14,262 nucleotides of DNA, from assembly GCF_014859565.1 (NCBI RefSeq), contig NZ_JACUUA010000080.1, positions 1 through 14,262 of the forward strand, read 5' to 3'. Shown one piece after another: positions 1 through 7,376 of this stretch. Within the stretch, counting starts at the first letter, position 1; the number at the start of each line of letters is the position of its first letter. This stretch comes from Marinospirillum sp. Its GTDB lineage: Bacteria > Pseudomonadota > Gammaproteobacteria > Pseudomonadales > Halomonadaceae. The translations under genes were made by a program, and so were the position numbers. The notes beneath the pieces were generated by a model. That model ran no database searches and had not been told where the DNA came from. It worked only from the letters and a program-made list of their open reading frames with translations.

Positions 1-1
1 A

Positions 2-199
2 AGCTTCCAGTTCAAAGCTGGTGGTGTGTTGCTGAACAAAACCATTTCAGCAGGACTGGCGGATTATCCCACCGATGGTCAGGCCTTCTGGCAAGTACTC
101 AAGTACGCGGATGTCTCCCTCTATGCTGCTAAAGACGGCGGTCGTAATCAGGTGGTACGTTTTACACCCGAGCTTTGGATATCTGAAGAAAAATATTAA
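2..199 (+). CDS. C-terminal fragment of a GGDEF diguanylate cyclase
   Basis: Frame 2 is open from the window edge to a TAA at 197-199 and encodes the last 65 residues of a protein. The text shows the hallmark tail of a GGDEF domain: TISAGLADYP, then a helix with LKYADVSLYAAKDGGRNQV. This matches the family pattern ADxALYxAKxxGRN, which closes the domain that makes c-di-GMP from two GTP. The GGDEF active-site loop and any N-terminal sensor lie outside the window, so activity and input cannot be judged. A small membrane protein starts 12 nt after the stop, suggesting co-transcription. Domain identity is confident; enzyme activity is inferred from the family. Confidence 0.88.
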   Translation, partial: SFQFKAGGVLLNKTISAGLADYPTDGQAFWQVLKYADVSLYAAKDGGRNQVVRFTPELWISEEKY

Positions 200-211
200 C
201 GGAGTTAACTC

Positions 212-541
212 TTGCTGAATCACTTGGAGCGCTTGGCTCAACGCTTGGCCTTCCTGAAAATACCAGCCCTGTTGCTTGCCGCCACAGGGCTGATTCATTT
301 TGTGCTGACCCTGCAACTCCCCGGTATCCTGTTGGTGTCCTGGGCACTACTGCTATACAGCTTTTTAAATCTGTTCCACCGCCTGCCTGCCGCCGCCCAG
401 CCAGATCAGGGCTTTTTTAAACGCCTGAAAATGCGTGTGCACCGCAGTGGTTACTGGCTGCTGCTAATCGTTTTTGTATTTCTCACCCTTGCCATTCTGA
501 TGATGACCCTGCGTGGCCTGTTACTATTTTTCAGCAGTTAA
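212..541 (+). CDS. Small three-helix membrane protein, unknown function
   Basis: I do not recognise the 109-residue family. The protein has three hydrophobic stretches, roughly residues 14-33, 35-52 and 78-105, separated by a polar basic loop (about 55-75), so it is probably an inner-membrane protein. The chosen start is TTG at 212: GGAG at 201-204 sits 7 nt upstream and no early in-frame ATG exists. It begins 12 nt after the diguanylate cyclase stop and is probably translated from the same mRNA. Its 3' end overlaps the 3' end of the convergent kinase-like gene by 11 bp. No function can be assigned. Confidence 0.7.
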   Translation: MLNHLERLAQRLAFLKIPALLLAATGLIHFVLTLQLPGILLVSWALLLYSFLNLFHRLPAAAQPDQGFFKRLKMRVHRSGYWLLLIVFVFLTLAILMMTLRGLLLFFSS

Positions 542-2330
542 GCCGTTCAAAATGCCGAGTGTTCTTGTAAGGCATCTTCATAAAACCGGACACACCCAGA
601 CCTTTGATCTGCGGAATAGCTGCACGGATGCGCTGCAAACAGGCGGCAAACTCCGCCTCGCGTGAGGCATCCAGCAGCACATAATAACTGTGCACCTTAA
701 GGTGTTTTGGCAGGGCTTCAAAAATGATCAACCCCGTGTGACGAAGGGTATTGAGGTGAGCAATTTCATCCAGAATTGCCGGTGGTAAATGCAACAGTTC
801 ATCTGGGTCATCACCATCCTCAAAGTAGGAATGACTAAGGCTGCTATCCTCTGCAGCCGGGGTCGGCAGCACTTCATAAGGCAATAACCAGTCATCCGGT
901 GGCACAAAAAGCTGGTTTTCATTGTCCCGCTCCAGATGCCGTGTGGCACGAGCATCAAACATACAACACTTGAACACTCCTTCTTGCCGGTTGATGGCTC
1001 TTGCCAGAGTCACCAGATTATTCACTGAATCCACAAAAGACTGACGCAAGGCTGGATCATGCAGTTTCAGATTGGAATCCACCAGCAGTTGTTGCCCTTG
1101 CCAGTGAATCGCCAAACCACCCAGCAGCGGGTATTTACCCAAGCGACTGACTGCTGCCAGAAAGGCTTTTTCCGTGTCACCCATGCCCTGCAGGAAGTTT
1201 TTGTAATACTTCTCCAGCTCCACATCATTAATACCCGCCAGCAGGCTTAAATCCGGTTGTTCCGCCCGTAAAAAACTGCGGCGCGAGCTGTACACCACCG
1301 TTTCCAGCGCCTCCCGCTGTTCAGTCACCCAAACCGGCAACTCTGGCCGTATCTCTTGTTGTATCTCAGGGTCAGTCTTATCCGGCAGCACCCAGCGCTT
1401 TAAGTGATGCGCCTGTTGTATCATCCGGTCACCGGCTTCTCGCCGTTGTTGCGGATCACCGGCCAGCAACTGCTGCAGGGTTTCACCAAATGCCGCGGGC
1501 AAACCCAGCGACGTGGCCGGAATGGCATGAATACCGTGGCGACAGGATTGAGCCGACGCCAGTGCATAAAGGGTTGCAGCCAGCCCCTGTTCATCAAATC
1601 GAGGTGAACTCAACCCGCCATTTAACTGCTCATCACCGATAAAAAACACATCACCCAGCCGGGCATTACTGTCCAGAGCACCACCCAGCCCGAGAGCACT
1701 ACTGCCAAGCGGCTGACCCCTGGCATCCAACTGGGCAAACACACTGGAGCCCCAATCAATCAGTTTGATGTTTTCTGTTTGTGGGTCAAACACAATATTG
1801 GAAGGTTTGATATCACCATGTACTACCGGCGCTTCACCCTGTTCGTTATGGTGATTGCGCAGGGCATTCAGCACCTCTACCAGTTGCCAGGCCAGCCGCA
1901 GGATCAGCCGAGCAGGCAAACGCCCCTGTAACAAAGACCAGGCTTCCAGATCCATACCCCGCGCCCGTTCCATCACCAGCACCGACTGGCGTGCCAGCCG
2001 GGTGTATTCATACAGGCGAGGAATAAACGGATGAATCACCTGCCCCTGCATCCAGGCTTCGTCTTCCAGACGATCCTGCACGGCCTGCGGCAGGTTGATA
2101 CGAGAAAACTTGAACACATACTCACGGCCATCCGTGCCACGACCACCAAACACAAAACCGAACGCCCCTTTACCCACCAGCTCAATGTCATTAAAACCCA
2201 GCTGGCGCAACTGCTGCTGACACAGACTGATCCAGTCACGTACCTTCTGAGCATCTTCATGGCTCATCAGGTAAAGTGACTGCTCTTCATTGATGTAAAA
2301 CTGCTGCAGCAGCGGCGTATCGGTAGCCAT
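531..2330 (-). CDS. Serine/threonine protein kinase-like protein with an unassigned C-terminal half
   Basis: This 599-aa protein has a eukaryotic-type kinase fold in its first half. Visible elements are a glycine loop GKGAFGFVFGG (53-63), a putative ATP-binding Lys in FKF (K74), a catalytic loop HGDIKPSN (171-178; D173, N178) and DWG (192-194) in place of DFG. These should support phosphotransfer, although HGD replaces HRD and DWG replaces DFG, so the substrate class is uncertain. Residues from about 330 to 599 match no domain I know; they are soluble, include an acidic patch, and have no transmembrane helix. I chose ATG at 2330 because AAGGACA lies just upstream (2334-2340). A longer frame from TTG at 2372 lacks a comparable ribosome site. 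The gene is divergent from the DUF3750 lipoprotein and overlaps the small membrane protein tail-to-tail. Confidence 0.8.
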   Translation of the reverse strand: MATDTPLLQQFYINEEQSLYLMSHEDAQKVRDWISLCQQQLRQLGFNDIELVGKGAFGFVFGGRGTDGREYVFKFSRINLPQAVQDRLEDEAWMQGQVIHPFIPRLYEYTRLARQSVLVMERARGMDLEAWSLLQGRLPARLILRLAWQLVEVLNALRNHHNEQGEAPVVHGDIKPSNIVFDPQTENIKLIDWGSSVFAQLDARGQPLGSSALGLGGALDSNARLGDVFFIGDEQLNGGLSSPRFDEQGLAATLYALASAQSCRHGIHAIPATSLGLPAAFGETLQQLLAGDPQQRREAGDRMIQQAHHLKRWVLPDKTDPEIQQEIRPELPVWVTEQREALETVVYSSRRSFLRAEQPDLSLLAGINDVELEKYYKNFLQGMGDTEKAFLAAVSRLGKYPLLGGLAIHWQGQQLLVDSNLKLHDPALRQSFVDSVNNLVTLARAINRQEGVFKCCMFDARATRHLERDNENQLFVPPDDWLLPYEVLPTPAAEDSSLSHSYFEDGDDPDELLHLPPAILDEIAHLNTLRHTGLIIFEALPKHLKVHSYYVLLDASREAEFAACLQRIRAAIPQIKGLGVSGFMKMPYKNTRHFERLNC

Positions 2331-2419
2331 AACTGTCCTTTGCAGTGAATTATTTTTATGATGATGGCTCAAACAAAGCTGATTGCAAACTCCTGATATC
2401 CGGACTTTAACCCAACACC

Positions 2420-3202
2420 ATGATCAAGCGTTCCTTTCGATACCTGACCCGCACCCTACTGCTGTTGCTGGCTTTAGTGGCAATCCCAGCATTAATGACA
2501 GCCTGCAGCCTGATGAAACCCACTGTACACTGGTCAGAGGCGGATCGTTCCAGCGCCGGATTGGCACCCCAGGCTGAAGCAGTTTCCGAGGCAGTGGTGC
2601 TGGTGTACGCAGCACGTACCTTCGGCTGGCGGGGCAACTTTGCCGTGCACACCTGGGTTTCCACCAAGCAAGCGGATGCTGATCATTGGCAGGTGCATGA
2701 AGTAATGGGCTGGCGTAGCCCGATTGTACGTTCCGGCCCAGACCTGCCGGATCGCCGCTGGTACGGAGCAGAACCCAGACTGCTGGCCGAACTACGCGGT
2801 GCTGAGGCTGAAGCAGCCATTCCGAACATCCTGAATGCCGTGCAGACCTATCCCTACCCGGATATCTACGAAGCCTGGCCTGGCCCCAACAGCAACACCT
2901 TTGTGGCCTGGTTAATCCGAGAAACCCCACAACTGGAAGTAGTGCTGCCAAATATTGCCATCGGCAAGGATTATCCAGCACCCGGTGCCTTCAACCGCAC
3001 CCCCAGCAACAGTGGTTATCAGGCCTCATTGCTGGGTTATGCAGGCATTGCCACCAGTGTGCAGGAGGGGCTGGAAGTCAATCTGCTGGGACTGAACTTC
3101 GGTCTTGACCCCTGGCATCTGGGAATGAAGCTGCCCGGATTCGGGCAGCTGAGTTTCAGGAGTCCCTGGCCAGCAGGCCATCATGACGGAACATCGCCTT
3201 GA
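2420..3202 (+). CDS. DUF3750 family putative lipoprotein
   Basis: The 260-aa protein starts with basic residues and a hydrophobic stretch, then LMTAC with Cys29, which fits a lipoprotein signal peptide (Met at -3 is unusual but tolerated). The body contains [18 protein letters not shown], a pattern I associate with DUF3750 proteins of proteobacteria, whose biochemical function is unknown. Predicted location is the periplasm, anchored in a membrane. The ATG at 2420 has no strong Shine-Dalgarno sequence but matches the signal peptide. It is divergent from the kinase-like gene (89 bp between start codons) and its last 47 bp overlap the 3' end of the aminotransferase on the other strand. Family call is moderately confident; role unknown. 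Confidence 0.75.
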   Translation: MIKRSFRYLTRTLLLLLALVAIPALMTACSLMKPTVHWSEADRSSAGLAPQAEAVSEAVVLVYAARTFGWRGNFAVHTWVSTKQADADHWQVHEVMGWRSPIVRSGPDLPDRRWYGAEPRLLAELRGAEAEAAIPNILNAVQTYPYPDIYEAWPGPNSNTFVAWLIRETPQLEVVLPNIAIGKDYPAPGAFNRTPSNSGYQASLLGYAGIATSVQEGLEVNLLGLNFGLDPWHLGMKLPGFGQLSFRSPWPAGHHDGTSP

Positions 3203-4382
3203 TGCCTCGCACTGCCTGACGGATGCGGCTTTCGTTCTCGATCAGGGCAAAACGCACATAGTTGTCGCCATAATCACCAAAACCGACACCGGGTGAAACA
3301 CACACCTTGGCCTCGGCCAGCAACTTCTTGGCAAACTCCAGTGAACCCATGGCCAGATATTCATCCGGGATTTTTGCCCAGATGTACATGGATGCCTTGG
3401 GTTTATCAACCATCCAGCCAGCTTCATGCAGGCCTTTCACCAGTGTATCGCGGCGTTTGCGGTACTGCTCGGTGATATCCAGCACACACTGCTGATCCCC
3501 TTCCAGCGCGGCAATGGCAGCCACCTGCAAGGGTGTGAAGGTACCGTAATCGTGATAACTCTTGATGCGTGCCAGCGCCTGCACCAGCTCAGCATTACCC
3601 ACCATAAAACCGATACGCCAGCCAGCCATGTTGTAACTTTTGGACAGGGTGAAAAACTCTACAGCCACCTCACGCGCCCCTTCCACCTGCATGATAGACG
3701 GCGCTTTCCAGCCATCAAAAACGATGTCGGCATAGGCCAGGTCATGCACCACAATGATGTTGTGCTCCCGCGCCAATGCCACCACCCGCTCAAAAAAGTC
3801 CAGCTCTACACACTGGGCGGTTGGGTTGGATGGAAAACCCAGAATCATCATTTTGGGTTTGGGAATACTTTCACGAATTGCCCGTTCCAGCTCCACAAAA
3901 AAATCCACGCCGGGAATCAGCGGCACTGAACGCACCTGAGCACCAGCAATCACCGCACCGTAAATATGAATCGGATAACTGGGATTGGGCACCAGCACCA
4001 TATCACCATGATCCAGGGTGGCCAGCATCAGATGCGCCAGACCTTCCTTGGAGCCGATGGTGACAATGGCTTCCGTTTCCGGATCAATCTGCACATCAAA
4101 ACGCTGCTGATACCAGTTGGCAATGGCCCGGCGCAGGCGTGGAATACCGCGAGACGTGGAATAACCGTGGGTGTTTTCACGCTGAGCTACGGCACAGAGC
4201 TTTTCAACAATGTGCGGCGGTGTGGCGCCATCCGGGTTGCCCATGCTGAAATCAATAATGTCCTCACCACGACGGCGAGCAGCCATCTTCAGCTCAGCGG
4301 TGATGTTGAATACATAAGGAGGCAAACGGTCAATGCGGGAAAAACGGCGTGCAGAAGGCACACCAGAGGTGTCTTTAGTCAT
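3156..4382 (-). CDS. alaC: AlaC-like PLP-dependent aminotransferase
   Basis: The 408-aa protein is a fold-type I class I/II aminotransferase, close in length to E. coli AlaC (glutamate-pyruvate transaminase, cytosolic, alanine synthesis). The PLP site is complete: the phosphate loop GSKEGLAH (110-117), N186 in FPSNPTA, D214 and Y217 in VVHDLAYAD, Schiff-base K248 in [15 protein letters not shown] context, and R256 for the substrate carboxylate. [12 protein letters not shown] (44-55) is the usual substrate-binding strand. The frame is open up to 4466, but ATG at 4382 gives the normal N-terminus [20 protein letters not shown] and has GAGAG 5 nt upstream. In pseudomonads this gene usually precedes hom (homoserine dehydrogenase); no hom is present here. 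Substrate specificity is inferred from family resemblance. Confidence 0.88.
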   Translation of the reverse strand: MTKDTSGVPSARRFSRIDRLPPYVFNITAELKMAARRRGEDIIDFSMGNPDGATPPHIVEKLCAVAQRENTHGYSTSRGIPRLRRAIANWYQQRFDVQIDPETEAIVTIGSKEGLAHLMLATLDHGDMVLVPNPSYPIHIYGAVIAGAQVRSVPLIPGVDFFVELERAIRESIPKPKMMILGFPSNPTAQCVELDFFERVVALAREHNIIVVHDLAYADIVFDGWKAPSIMQVEGAREVAVEFFTLSKSYNMAGWRIGFMVGNAELVQALARIKSYHDYGTFTPLQVAAIAALEGDQQCVLDITEQYRKRRDTLVKGLHEAGWMVDKPKASMYIWAKIPDEYLAMGSLEFAKKLLAEAKVCVSPGVGFGDYGDNYVRFALIENESRIRQAVRGIKAMFRHDGLLARDS

Positions 4383-4426
4383 TTTACTCTCGTTAGCGTC
4401 AGCGCCGGGAACCGTCCCAGCGACGT

Positions 4427-4444
4427 GGGTCGAATATCCGACCC
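4427..4444. promoter_or_regulatory. Inverted repeat upstream of the aminotransferase
   Basis: GGGTCG (4427-4432) and CGACCC (4439-4444) form a perfect 6-bp inverted repeat around a 6-nt AT-rich spacer, about 45 bp upstream of the alaC start. It could be an operator or a hairpin in the 5' leader. An AT-rich TTATATGCT element lies just upstream on the minus strand and could be a -10 region, but I see no convincing -35. Function is inference only. Confidence 0.35.
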
Positions 4445-4579
4445 GGACAAAAGCATATAATGCCAAATGAAAAAAAACCAGAGCGTGGATTGAAAAATCG
4501 GCTTGTCTGAAACTCAGGCACTTTTCGGCAGCTTAGTTGCTTACTCACAGCACTTTTTGACGCTTGCGTATATACTTAA

Positions 4580-4597
4580 TGACTCCGAGCAGAGTCA
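4580..4597. promoter_or_regulatory. Inverted repeat ahead of the antitoxin remnant
   Basis: TGACTC (4580-4585) and GAGTCA (4592-4597) are perfect inverted arms with a 6-nt spacer, ending 17 bp before the antitoxin-remnant start codon. Antitoxins of the CopG class commonly bind palindromes in their own promoter, so this is a plausible autoregulatory operator left from the toxin-antitoxin unit. No binding evidence can be seen in sequence. Confidence 0.35.
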
Positions 4598-4614
4598 GAT
4601 CGAAGTTTCTTTTA

Positions 4615-4846
4615 ATGCCTGATTTCAAAAATGAAGCAGAAGAGCGGGAATTCTGGGAAAGCCACGACTCCCACTGACTACCTGGACTGGAGTCAGGCCA
4701 AACCAGCTTCGCTCCCAAAACTGAAACCATCAACCAAGACAATCTCACTCCGATTGCCGGAAACTTTGCTCGATCGGATCAAGATCGAAGCTAAGAAGCG
4801 TAATATGCCCTATTAATTACTGATCAAGGCCTAGCTTGCAGGTGAT
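4615..4846 (+). pseudogene. Decayed CopG-family (BrnT-partner type) antitoxin
   Basis: From ATG 4615 the frame reads MPDFKNEAEEREFWESHDS and then meets TGA. Removing one C from the run near 4674-4676 restores HDSTDYLDWSQAKPA and continues with TISLRLPETLLDRIKIEAKK, a ribbon-helix-helix DNA-binding segment. After RNMPY the frame meets TAA (4814-4816) where the family has Gln, and then, after LLIKA, TAG (4832-4834) where it has Trp. So the gene carries one frameshift and two nonsense changes. The FWExHDSTDYLDW start plus RHH end is typical of CopG antitoxins paired with BrnT-like RNase toxins. No toxin is recognisable next to it, so this is a toxin-antitoxin remnant. A frame starting at 4631 covers only the middle and is not a native protein. 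Confidence 0.8.
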
Positions 4847-4940
4847 TTGAACAACAGCCGCCACACTTGAGTGTGCTTAGCAGGCGAATACCAGTCAGAA
4901 AAAGTCAGAGCCTGCAAATCATCTAGTCATCTGATCAAGG
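4820..4940. repeat. Direct and inverted short repeats in a gene-free stretch
   Basis: The gene-free stretch from about 4847 to 5130 holds no ORF I can support. It contains the 10-mer CTGATCAAGG twice (4820-4829 and 4931-4940). It also holds the inverted repeat GCAGGC/GCCTGC (4880-4885 and 4910-4915) and a near-palindrome CACACT-TG-AGTGTG (4862-4875). TTGCAGG (4836-4842) also pairs with CCTGCAA (4911-4917). These may be remnants of a mobile element or of structured RNA; no terminal inverted repeats or transposase are visible. Confidence 0.4.
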
Positions 4941-5181
4941 TAGCATCCGTAGAAATTTCCAGCCAGTACACCTGTGATTATGTCAGATGATGCATACAGC
5001 CACCTAAAAAGTACAGTTAAGTTTGCAAAGACTACAGGATACTAAAAAGATTGGATTTATCGGGTTGTTTCGCAATTGTTACAAACAGCCGACTAAACGT
5101 AGAAGTAGTGGTTAAACTTATGTTAGCACTCAACAAGCGTTGAAATGGTTTGAGGAGTGTGACAGATAGCCTCAGCATCAG

Positions 5182-5188
5182 GTGTGTG
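5182..5188 (-). other. CACACAC tract, putative Drt3a template
   Basis: On the minus strand this reads CACACAC, flanked by C on the 5' side and CTGATG on the 3' side. It lies between the stem arms at 5215 and 5165 of the candidate ncRNA and is predicted to be largely single-stranded. Repeated copying of an AC tract would give poly(GT) DNA, the product I recall being ascribed to Drt3a. The template role is inferred from that analogy. Confidence 0.5.
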
Positions 5189-5267
5189 GAGCAGCCATAC
5201 CATGTGGTAAATTACTCCTCAACCTCCTCAAAAAACCAACCTTGCGGGCGGACAATTTGTTGAGGCG

Positions 5268-5298
5268 AAAAATTTTGCAACGTGTGAACGTGCAAAAT
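5268..5298 (-). terminator. Stem-loop with T run: weak terminator or ncRNA internal hairpin
   Basis: On the minus strand ATTTTGCA (5298-5291) pairs with TGCAAAAT (5279-5272). An inner CGT/ACG stem closes a 4-nt loop, with one bulged base. Four further T residues follow (5271-5268). The stem is AT-rich and 45 nt downstream of the drt3b stop. It could be a weak rho-independent terminator of the RT operon. Because it lies inside the long-range arms of the candidate ncRNA, an internal RNA hairpin is equally likely. Confidence 0.4.
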
Positions 5299-5342
5299 AA
5301 AGCAATATTGACCCACCTGTCACACATATAGAGAATACCACA

Positions 5343-7376
5343 TTAGTATGCCCTTTTCAACGCCTTTCTTTCTAGAGCCTTTATTAAATCGAGGTCTTCC
5401 CACTTTACAAACCAATATATTTGCGAGATTTGATTCAGCATATCCTGGACACCAGCAGCATCAAAAGACTGTCCAGGCTCGAAAATCGACAAATATTCAC
5501 CCAACATTTTTTCCTTAGTTGAGGAATCAACAAAAGGACAGCACAGTAAATCCAAAAACAAATAAACAGACTCTGCATCTTGCATCAAGTCAAATTTCTT
5601 CTTATAAATCCTTTCCAAAGCAAAATCTATTAGCTGATCCCTTTCATCCTTATAATCCTTTCGATCCCTGAAGTAGTAAAGCAGGCACACGATATCAAAA
5701 TATGTAACATCTTCCGGATCCGCCTTGCTAAAGGCAAATTTAGATTTAGAGATTGCATAGTTTTCGCCAAAGCCACTGGTAGCAATAATAATATTTAGTC
5801 GCTCTAGCGAAATATAGCCATTCCGGTCATCATTCTTATCTCTTTTAAATTCAAGATTTTCAACATTTAAAACAACAAGAGATCTATAGGCAGCCAGATA
5901 TCCAGCCAAATTATTTTTTATAAAATCATCAACAACAAGAATTATTCTTGCAACTTTCTCAGAAGAAGATACCGATGGACTTACGCTATAAAAGAAAAAA
6001 ATTAGTCTTAGTAAAACAAAAAAAGCATCTCTGACCCGAATAGCCAAGCCCCAGTCTTCTTTTTCTTCTTGGCTATATACTTTGTAACTTTCGACCAGAC
6101 GCAGAACTCTATTATACAAAACACCTACAACATACGGAGATACATCACTATATTTAATCTCAACACCCCCCATCAAAAGCTTCACATTATTTATGAAGCT
6201 TTGTTCAAGCTTATCCATCCTATTTATAAGTTTAGGATATATCACCTTTCCATTTAATCTAGAACCTTGTTCGAAAAGTGACTCATGCAGATCATAAACG
6301 ACATTATTGACACCAACAACAACCCTAGACTTTAATGTAAAGAAAGGCCTCTCGCACCTGCTTATCTTCATCTCGTTAAAATGCATATTATAGAATGAAA
6401 GACTATCCTCCATCTCATCACAAACTATTTTTGCAATAGAGGCATCTTTAGAAAAAACAACATAATCATCAACATACCTCACAACCTCATAGTTTTTGCC
6501 AAAATATAATCCGTGTTTATTTTTTAGACTTATTTCCACCTTACGATCTATCTCTTGGAATATGATCTCAGCAAAAATCCTACTAAATTCAGAACCAACT
6601 GGTATTCCGTTCGTTTCATTATTATTGCTTCTTTGCATCACAGTATCAAGCTTTTGGCAAAATTGATTGCTATTACCAACAAATTTTTTTACATATTCTT
6701 TATTTTTGACAGCCCAAGAAATAGTATGCGTATATATAGAGTCAAAGCAATTTGCAACATCAAAAAACCACATTTGTGGAAAACGTTTTTCAAGATCAAA
6801 ATATCTAGCTGAGTTAAAAAATTTATAAAACCTATCAAAACCACTATAGCTAAAAAATGAAGAAGCATGCTTTCTTTTAAGATCATCCTCGAGCGTATCT
6901 ATATTTATCTCTTTATACTTTTTTATTGGCATCTCATCATTAGCATAGAATGAACTACCTACTTTGGAAGGCCGTCTTATAGAAAAGACACTTTTATCAC
7001 AAAGATAAGTGATCGCATCAGAGTACTCGCCATATATGTGACAGTAGTTTTTTTGTGACCTAGGGTGGATCAGAGACAATGTTCTAAGACTGTTTTCATT
7101 TTTTATTATTTTATACTTCATTGGATAACTTTGCTTATTCTGATCTCTCATGGCATCAGCTTTATTTTTAGTCGCATCCTCACTAGGCGCAATCAACTTT
7201 ACATAAAGAGACTTAACAATATTGAATTTATTATAATGCTTGCCTACAACCCTGTGATAATTAAGATAGCAACCATCATTAGAAAAAATGATTGGAACAT
7301 CTGAGGGCAAGGTATCTGTCAGAACTGCCCTCATATAATCTTTTTTATCCAGAGATATCTTCCTGGCATTATTCAT
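5343..7376 (-). CDS. drt3b: Drt3b-like (UG8) defence reverse transcriptase
   Basis: The 677-aa protein has the RT palm motifs: FFDVANCFDSI with catalytic D206, NGIPVGSEFSRIF (256-268, motif B), RYVDDYVVF with D303/D304 (motif C), and FNEMK (333-337, motif D). About 350 residues after the palm are mostly helical, as in Abi-type/UG reverse transcriptases. The N-terminus has TDTLPSDVPIIFSNDG (20-35), an AbiK/UG-like opening. ATG at 7376 overlaps the upstream RT stop as ATGA and has AAGGA 8 nt upstream, so translation is probably coupled. A TTG two codons earlier is less likely. Length, order and pairing with a smaller RT fit Drt3b of DRT type 3, which I recall makes the poly(AC) strand without a nucleic-acid template. 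Strongly AT-rich codon use differs from flanking genes and suggests horizontal transfer. Confidence 0.8.
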   Translation of the reverse strand: MNNARKISLDKKDYMRAVLTDTLPSDVPIIFSNDGCYLNYHRVVGKHYNKFNIVKSLYVKLIAPSEDATKNKADAMRDQNKQSYPMKYKIIKNENSLRTLSLIHPRSQKNYCHIYGEYSDAITYLCDKSVFSIRRPSKVGSSFYANDEMPIKKYKEINIDTLEDDLKRKHASSFFSYSGFDRFYKFFNSARYFDLEKRFPQMWFFDVANCFDSIYTHTISWAVKNKEYVKKFVGNSNQFCQKLDTVMQRSNNNETNGIPVGSEFSRIFAEIIFQEIDRKVEISLKNKHGLYFGKNYEVVRYVDDYVVFSKDASIAKIVCDEMEDSLSFYNMHFNEMKISRCERPFFTLKSRVVVGVNNVVYDLHESLFEQGSRLNGKVIYPKLINRMDKLEQSFINNVKLLMGGVEIKYSDVSPYVVGVLYNRVLRLVESYKVYSQEEKEDWGLAIRVRDAFFVLLRLIFFFYSVSPSVSSSEKVARIILVVDDFIKNNLAGYLAAYRSLVVLNVENLEFKRDKNDDRNGYISLERLNIIIATSGFGENYAISKSKFAFSKADPEDVTYFDIVCLLYYFRDRKDYKDERDQLIDFALERIYKKKFDLMQDAESVYLFLDLLCCPFVDSSTKEKMLGEYLSIFEPGQSFDAAGVQDMLNQISQIYWFVKWEDLDLIKALERKALKRAY

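Larger units (their letters stand above)
5130..5342 (-). ncRNA. Candidate DRT3 non-coding RNA with an ACACAC template-like tract
   Basis: The interval directly follows drt3b on the same strand, has no ORF, and is dense in complementary arms. Read on the minus strand, GTGTGACAG (5325-5317) pairs perfectly over 9 bp with CTGTCACAC (5165-5157). A hairpin occupies 5298-5272. CCTCAAC (5265-5259) pairs with GTTGAGG (5223-5217). TTGAGGAG, present twice in a 9-nt tandem repeat (5232-5224 and 5223-5215), pairs with CTCCTCAA (5157-5150). A small hairpin lies at 5143-5130. Between these arms, in a segment without strong pairing, is CCACACACC with CACACAC at 5188-5182. DRT3 systems are reported, as I recall, to use an ACACAC template in their ncRNA for Drt3a. 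Orientation, position and tract all fit. Ends and promoter are not defined by sequence alone. Confidence 0.55.

Noticed and set aside
4545..4748. 67-aa ORF on - over the antitoxin remnant
   Set aside because: The opposite strand carries a recognisable RHH antitoxin; this frame has no ribosome site or family features.
4820..5140. CRISPR-like or IS-derived repeats
   Set aside because: Repeats are only two copies of 10 bp and short hairpins, with no regular spacing, no terminal inverted repeats and no transposase.
5309..5334. Plus-strand promoter-like TTGACC ... TATAGA
   Set aside because: Spacing is only about 15 nt and it points into the 3' end of drt3b with no gene to serve; it overlaps an arm of the candidate ncRNA.
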